NCBI GenBank assembly: GCA_030068075.1
Contig: CM057827.1
Coordinates: forward strand, 67,160,500 to 67,224,499
Length of the DNA stretch: 64,000 bases
DNA from: Paguma larvata
Taxonomy: Eukaryota; Chordata; Mammalia; Carnivora; Viverridae
Direction of reading: 5' to 3'
Under the pieces are notes generated by a model. That model did no database searches and was not told where the DNA came from. It was given only the letters and a program-made list of their open reading frames with translations. Positions 59,132 through 64,000 of the stretch are shown one piece after another; the first letter of the stretch is position 1, and each line of letters starts with the position of its first letter. A program made the position numbers and the translations under genes.

Positions 59132-59376
59132 CATGCTATTTATTTATTTATTTATTATTTTTTTTAACGTTTATTTATTTTTGAGACAGAGAGACAGAGA
59201 GTGAGCAGGAGGAGGGCAGAGAGAGAGGGAGACACAGAATCCGAAGCAGGCTCCAGGCTCTGAGCTGTCAGCACAGAGCCTGATGCGGGGCTCGAACTCA
59301 CAGACCGTGAGATCATGACCTGACCTGAAGTCGGACGCTTAATCGACTGAGCCACCCAGGCGCCCCCATGCTATTT
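59132..59376 (-). mobile_element. Young SINEC with target duplications, antisense
   Basis: The body is 59142-59366 and is close to the family consensus: GACTGAGCCACCCAGGCGCCCC head, CTCGAACTCACAGACCGTG, GAATCCGAAGCAGGCTCC and an AACGTTTATTTATTTTTGAG tail complement. CATGCTATTT (59132-59141 and 59367-59376) is a perfect 10-bp duplication. An ATTT-rich patch adjoins the tail. Confidence 0.95.
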
Positions 59377-60018
59377 CTTTTTACCCATCTATGCAGCAGA
59401 AAGGAAAGGACTCCTTTGAAGAAATCACCTGACAAAGAAACCTAGATTCCTGAGACACCATGTAGAATAGAGCGACTCTGGAGAAATACCAGAAGGAATA
59501 TTCACATTAATACTTTAGCTGTAATTATTATAGTAGTTAGTCTACTCTGAGAAATGCTAATAATACTGTCAAAACAATTTATCATTCTGGCTTCCCAGAG
59601 ACTGTTAGGAGTGCTGTCTTCTGTAATCTACTTATGCTATGCACATTGATATTATCTTTGGTTTCAGTATTTTATTTACCCAGATTCTCTGTAGTTTCTT
59701 TCTCAGTATTGGTCAGATTCATCCATTCTTATTATTTCCTAAAGCAAAACTCCTGAATTCTGGTTCTGAGTTGTCTTTTCTAGAATTACTGCAACAGGAT
59801 CCTAAGTAATCCCTCTTGCTTCACTCTGCCTTTTGCAAACCATATGTATTAGTGGATTGGACCAAATTAACCTGGCTTGGTTATCTCATCTCTTTTACCT
59901 CAAATCTCTTCAACATTCCTGACCTGTTTTTGTCCACAAGTCATCTAATTGCCCCATGCTGGCTTTTGTGTCAATGTCTTCACTGATTTAGAATGACCAC
60001 TCGTTTTCCAATTCAAAT
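59377..60018. other. Single-copy noncoding DNA
   Basis: Nothing recognised. Confidence 0.45.
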
Positions 60019-60186
60019 GCACACATTTTATAAATAAATAAATAGTTATTAATTTATTTATTTTCTATGTAAGTTCTGTGTCCAACATGGAGCTTGAATC
60101 TCACACCCCCAAGGTCAATGGGGAGACCTCAGGAGAGGTGTATGCTCTCCTGACTGAGCCAGCCAGTCACCAGCACATATTTTATA
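60019..60186 (-). mobile_element. Older carnivore SINE subfamily, short form, antisense
   Basis: The body is 60033-60172: TTTATTTATTTTCTATGTAAG tail, CCAACATGGAGCTTGAATC (box B region), and TGCTCTCCTGACTGAGCCAGCCAG (head). The GAGCCAGCCAG head and short body separate it from the main SINE type here. GCACACATTTTATA (60019-60032) and GCACATATTTTATA (60173-60186) are the target duplication. Confidence 0.85.
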
Positions 60187-61299
60187 TTTTATACTCTTCA
60201 TAAACAATCCAATACCCATAGTGAGAGACAGCCCACTTATTCTAATGTCTTCTGTGTCCTGGATTAATATGAATTATTCTCTGATTCATATGTTCATTAC
60301 AACCCATTCAACCAGGATCATTATAAAGAACAGTTAGTGTTATTTTTAAAAAAGCATCTCAGAATTATATTCAATATATGATCAAATTCTTCTCCTTCTT
60401 GGTTAATGATGAACTTATTATGAAAATATTAAAGAATCATGAGACAATTAATAAATGTTTTTATAAGAGAGGAAAAAGGAAGGAGAGAACAAAGTTGAAA
60501 AGCCAACATGGAATTGGAGAGAGGGAAGGTTATAACTCTGTAGGTTTAGCATATAGAATAATTGTTCTGTTTTCTATAGAGATTATCAAAAAACATATTC
60601 CTAGGCCTACTTATATTGAGCCCCCACACTTACATTTGTTAAAATAGTCTTCTCAAGCAGATCTAATATGTAAGGAGATATAGTTGATTCTACAATGTCT
60701 CTAAATATTCTGTTAATAAACAGTTCTAACTTCTTAGTAAATAACTTGAATTAATAATACATGGAAAATAAAATAACCCCTGCTATTCTAGAACCAGTGG
60801 GCTGAATTATTATAGTTTAGCATATTTAATAATATGCTTCATAGTATAGAAAAAATAAAAACTGGCATCAGATAGAAGTGGGATCAGATTCAGCCTCTGC
60901 ACCTAGTAGATCTATCAATATGGACACATTATTTCCTATCACTCAGGCTGATCCCTCATATATAAATTGGGCATAAACCGAACTCCCAGAATCTTTGCTA
61001 GGATTAAGTGATGAATATTATAATCGAGTGCCTAGGTGATGTGCAGAAAAAGTCAATAAATATGTGTCCACCATCTTTGTCTTGATTTGTCAATGTAAAT
61101 TCAAACATTTCTACATTTAAAGCCAAATGACTTATAATATATATGATCAAAATTTTCATTGAGAGAATTTTAAAGTAATTTAAATACCATGATTTCTTAT
61201 CACACTTTTTCTATTTTGTATTCTACCCATAAGCTCTTCATCTTCTCCTTTTCTTTTTCAGTAAATATTTGATAAGTGACAACTACACACTAAACTATA
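60187..61299. other. AT-rich single-copy noncoding DNA
   Basis: No element or gene recognised. The open frame 60378-60647 is lysine-rich and domain-free. Confidence 0.45.
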
Positions 61300-61309
61300 T
61301 AGTAGATGG

Positions 61310-61580
61310 AAAAAAAATTAGCTATCTCTTGCTGTGTAACAAACTAACACAAATTTAATGACATGCATCAACAAATATTTATTATATTAGTGTTTCTGAG
61401 AGTCAGAAATATTAGAGTAACTTACTGAGTGGTTTGGGTTTGGGGTCTCACATGAGGTTAGAGTCAAGATATTAGCTGTAGTTTTAGTCAGTTTAAGACT
61501 TGAATGGACTAAAAGATGTGCTACCAATTTGGCTCAACCATATATCTGTTGACTAGACATGTCAGTTTCTCACCGGTTAT
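61310..61580. repeat. Possible ancient mammalian repeat remnant
   Basis: CTCTTGCTGTGTAACAAACTAACACAAATTTAATGAC, followed by CAACAAATATTTATTATATT and GTTTCTGAGAGTCAG, resembles an old mammal-wide repeat (GCTGTGTAACAAACCACCCCAAAAC-like). No family name is assigned. Confidence 0.4.
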
Positions 61581-61756
61581 TAGTAAGATTTCATTTCTTA
61601 AAACGTGAACTTCATATAGTTGTGATGAATTGACTTTATAACATACTAGGTAGTTTATCTAATGCGTGCTGGAACTTTGAGGCTTAAAACTACAATGGCA
61701 AAATTACCTCTAGTTTAGACTGTCACTGACATTGTTTCCACCAATATAATTCTTTT

Positions 61757-62002
61757 AAAACTGTTTGGATCTGGGGCACCTGGGTGGCTCAGTTGGAAAA
61801 GCGTCCAACTTCAGCTCAGGTCAGGTTCTTGCTGTTCATGAGTTCAAGCCCATGTCAGACTCTGTGCTGACAGCTCAGAGCCTGAATCCTGCTTTGGATT
61901 CTGTGTCTCCTTCTCTCTGCCCCTTACCCACTTGTGCTTTGTCTCTGCTTCTCAAAGATAAATAAATACTTTTAAAAAATTAAAAAAAAAACTGTTTGGA
62001 TC
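61757..62002 (+). mobile_element. SINEC with perfect target duplications, sense
   Basis: The body is 61772-61987: GGGGCACCTGGGTGGCTCAG head, CAGCTCAGGTCAGG, TTCAAGCCCATGTCAGAC, GCTGACAGCTCAGAGCCTG, then an AAAGATAAATAAATAC tail. AAAACTGTTTGGATC occurs identically at 61757-61771 and 61988-62002 (15 bp). Confidence 0.95.
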
Positions 62003-62180
62003 CTCTGTTGATCTTAATGTGCCAAAAGTCAAAATGACAAATCTCTTTAATATAAATTCTTTTTTACTTTATACTTAAGCAAATGAACATTATCCTTAAG
62101 CTTCTTAGCACCTCTATTACTTGAGTTAGAGGATCTATGATGCATACTCTTAAAAGTTTTTAGAGCATTTTTTCCCCTGG

Positions 62181-62422
62181 CTGAATGGTATTCTTTTTTT
62201 TTTTTAAAACGTTTATTTATTTTTGAGAGATATAGAGACAGAGTGTGAGCAGGGAAAGGGCAGAGAGAGAGGGAGACACAGAATCCGAAGCAGGCTCTAG
62301 GCTCCAAGCCATCAGCATAGAGCCCGACGCGGGGCTAGAACTCACAAACCATGAGATCATGACCTGAGCCTAAGTCGGCCGCTTAACCGACTGAGCCACC
62401 CAGGTGCCCTGAATGGTATTCT
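62181..62422 (-). mobile_element. Young SINEC with perfect target duplications, antisense
   Basis: The body is 62195-62408 and near consensus: GACTGAGCCACCCAGGTGCC head, GACGCGGGGCTAGAACTC, GAATCCGAAGCAGGCTC and an AAAACGTTTATTTATTTTTG tail. CTGAATGGTATTCT (62181-62194 and 62409-62422) is a perfect 14-bp duplication. Confidence 0.95.
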
Positions 62423-64000
62423 AAGGCATCACCTTCGGACTTTATGATGTACTAACAAAGATTTTACAGTCCCAGCTTGGTTTCATCTGTAGAGCATGTT
62501 TTCTTGGTGGTGTTTGCTATCTGAAGTGGCTGAGAATTTTCAAAGCAATAAAATCCTTGCTCCTTTGTCTTCAACAATGCTTAATTCAGTTCATCTCCTT
62601 ATTCTCACATTTTACCATGAGTATCAAGAAGAAATCAGATGCCCTCTTCAACATTTAGTCTAGAAAGCTCCAGAGCTGGATCTCCCAGGTCATTAGGTAC
62701 ATTCTCTACTTTGCATGTTTTTGCAGGCATAGTTGTTGCTTACGTTTTGACTACTGCACCAAAGACCTCGTTTCCTCCCGTTTTACTAAGATAAGGATAA
62801 ATTTATTTTCAGCTCTCATGCAGACCTTCACCATTCTTCCACACAGAGTTTCCTCAAGGCTTGTAAAAACTTTTATGACTTTTCTTTTCAAAATCCTATC
62901 AGTTTTATCCACTGACTGGTTCTAAAGACATTTTCCATCTCTGTCATGGCAGCGTGATGAACCACTTCCAGTGACTTAGTACTGATTATACTCTATCCTT
63001 AGAAGTTATCCTGTAATTTCTACTGCATTCTACTCATTAGGAGGTCACTCAAGGAAAGAGGATCTAAACTTACTCTTTGGAGAGAGGAGTGTCAAAGTAT
63101 CTGATTTGTGGCCATATTATGAAACTCTGCAGAAAGAAAAAAATAATAATAAGACATATTCTTACTTCCAGGCTTTCATAACTGGTAAAAGTAACAAATA
63201 TATAAGTAATCATGATATAACATAATGTATACTTAAACAGATTTGTGTGAAATGTTTTTTTAGATGCAGAGGAAGGAATACTATTTTTGTCATTTGAATG
63301 AGTTCGTAAATTTTAAGGGTGAAGAGCACTCACAATTTAGAGAAACTGGAAAATGGTATTCTAGGCATAGATTACCTTGAAAAACTGGGGAAGATAAAAA
63401 GTATGAGTGGTTTTGGGACTAGTCCTAAGGGTCCACAAGAGATATCTCATAAGAAAGTCAATAGTATAGAGTGGCAGGATATGGTGTTTGTTGGTGTCTA
63501 ATTGTTAACAGAATTATATACTATGATATGGAGCTTGCATACAAAATCCAAAGATTGATTTTACAAGCATGACATTTCTTGGAGGTTTTACATTTTATTG
63601 TAAAATTCATATGGCATTTCATGCTATTCTATAATAAATCAGTATTTATATTTAAAAAAGTTTACTAGCCCATAAATAAAATTTTCATTCACGGAATAAG
63701 TGCAGTTATTTACAGTTTGACTTCACATATAGTTCACATGTCGGCAAGTGATCTTTGAGCATTCCAAAGTAAAGATGCAATCCATGGCATAGTCAGCAAT
63801 GCTGAAACATGAGATATTTTTAAGGAGGGTATCACAGTAAGATCTGCAGTTGAGAGAGTTAATTGGGGATAATGAAGACTACCACCTGCACTTTGGGAAA
63901 TCAGGAAGGGCACATTATTGAAAGAGATAATCAACGTTTGAACGGTAAAAGTGTAACTTAAGAGAAGAGCCAGCTTCAAGAATTTATAGGAAAACAGACT
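62423..64000. other. Single-copy noncoding DNA
   Basis: No SINE, L1, LTR or coding similarity recognised to the end of the window. Confidence 0.45.

Overview
The window is nuclear DNA from a carnivoran mammal, most likely a cat or another feliform. The diagnostic signal is about eighteen copies of a tRNA-derived SINE. Its head reads like a tRNA (GGTGGCTCAG as box A, a GTTCGAGCCC-like box B), the body carries CTCAGAGCCTGGAGCCTGCTTC-like sequence, and the tail is CT-rich and ends in CAAAAATAAATAAA. These are the marks of the felid/carnivore SINEC family. I found no host protein-coding exon, rRNA, functional tRNA, CRISPR array or bacterial feature. The window looks like AT-rich intergenic or deep intronic DNA built up by retrotransposition. 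The only substantial open reading frames belong to LINE-1 (L1).

Layout. 1-8.8 kb: mostly single-copy DNA with two SINEs, a probable solo LTR (3729-4315, minus), a hAT-type remnant and old repeats. 8.82-15.19 kb: a full-length L1 in sense orientation with a 1.3 kb CpG-rich 5' UTR, ORF1, ORF2, 3' UTR and poly(A). It sits inside a perfect 16-bp target-site duplication but carries several frameshifts and stops. 17.07-19.21 kb: an older L1 with a 5' inversion and two SINEs nested in it. 22-25 kb: ancient L1 3' pieces, then a 1.2 kb 5'-truncated L1 in antisense with internal TCTA repeats. 26.5-30 kb: SINEs, a 53-bp tandem duplication and an old repeat. 30.9-33.5 kb: a long ancient L1 in antisense holding a perfect 25-bp hairpin. 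35-36.6 kb: ancient L1 UTR sequence with SINEs. 37.2-39.8 kb: a repeat-poor block that looks slowly evolving. 40.3 kb: a 61-bp L1 micro-insertion. 44.5-45.2 kb: a solo retroviral LTR with TG...CA ends and a 4-bp GAGT duplication. 47.1-50.6 kb: a decayed ancient L1 interrupted by a SINE and by a MER2-like Tc1/mariner element with TA duplications. 52.9-64 kb: SINEs, microsatellites and single-copy DNA.

How the parts relate. L1 ORF1 and ORF2 proteins supply the RNA-binding chaperone, endonuclease and reverse transcriptase that copy L1 in cis and SINEs in trans. Almost every young SINE and L1 here is bounded by 10-17 bp direct repeats, as expected from target-primed reverse transcription. The L1 copies here are defective, so the window is a record of past activity. 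No new biological system is evident. The best second-look items are the 5'-inverted L1, the full-length L1 with its long antisense ORF, the perfect hairpin, the two LTRs and the possible conserved noncoding blocks.
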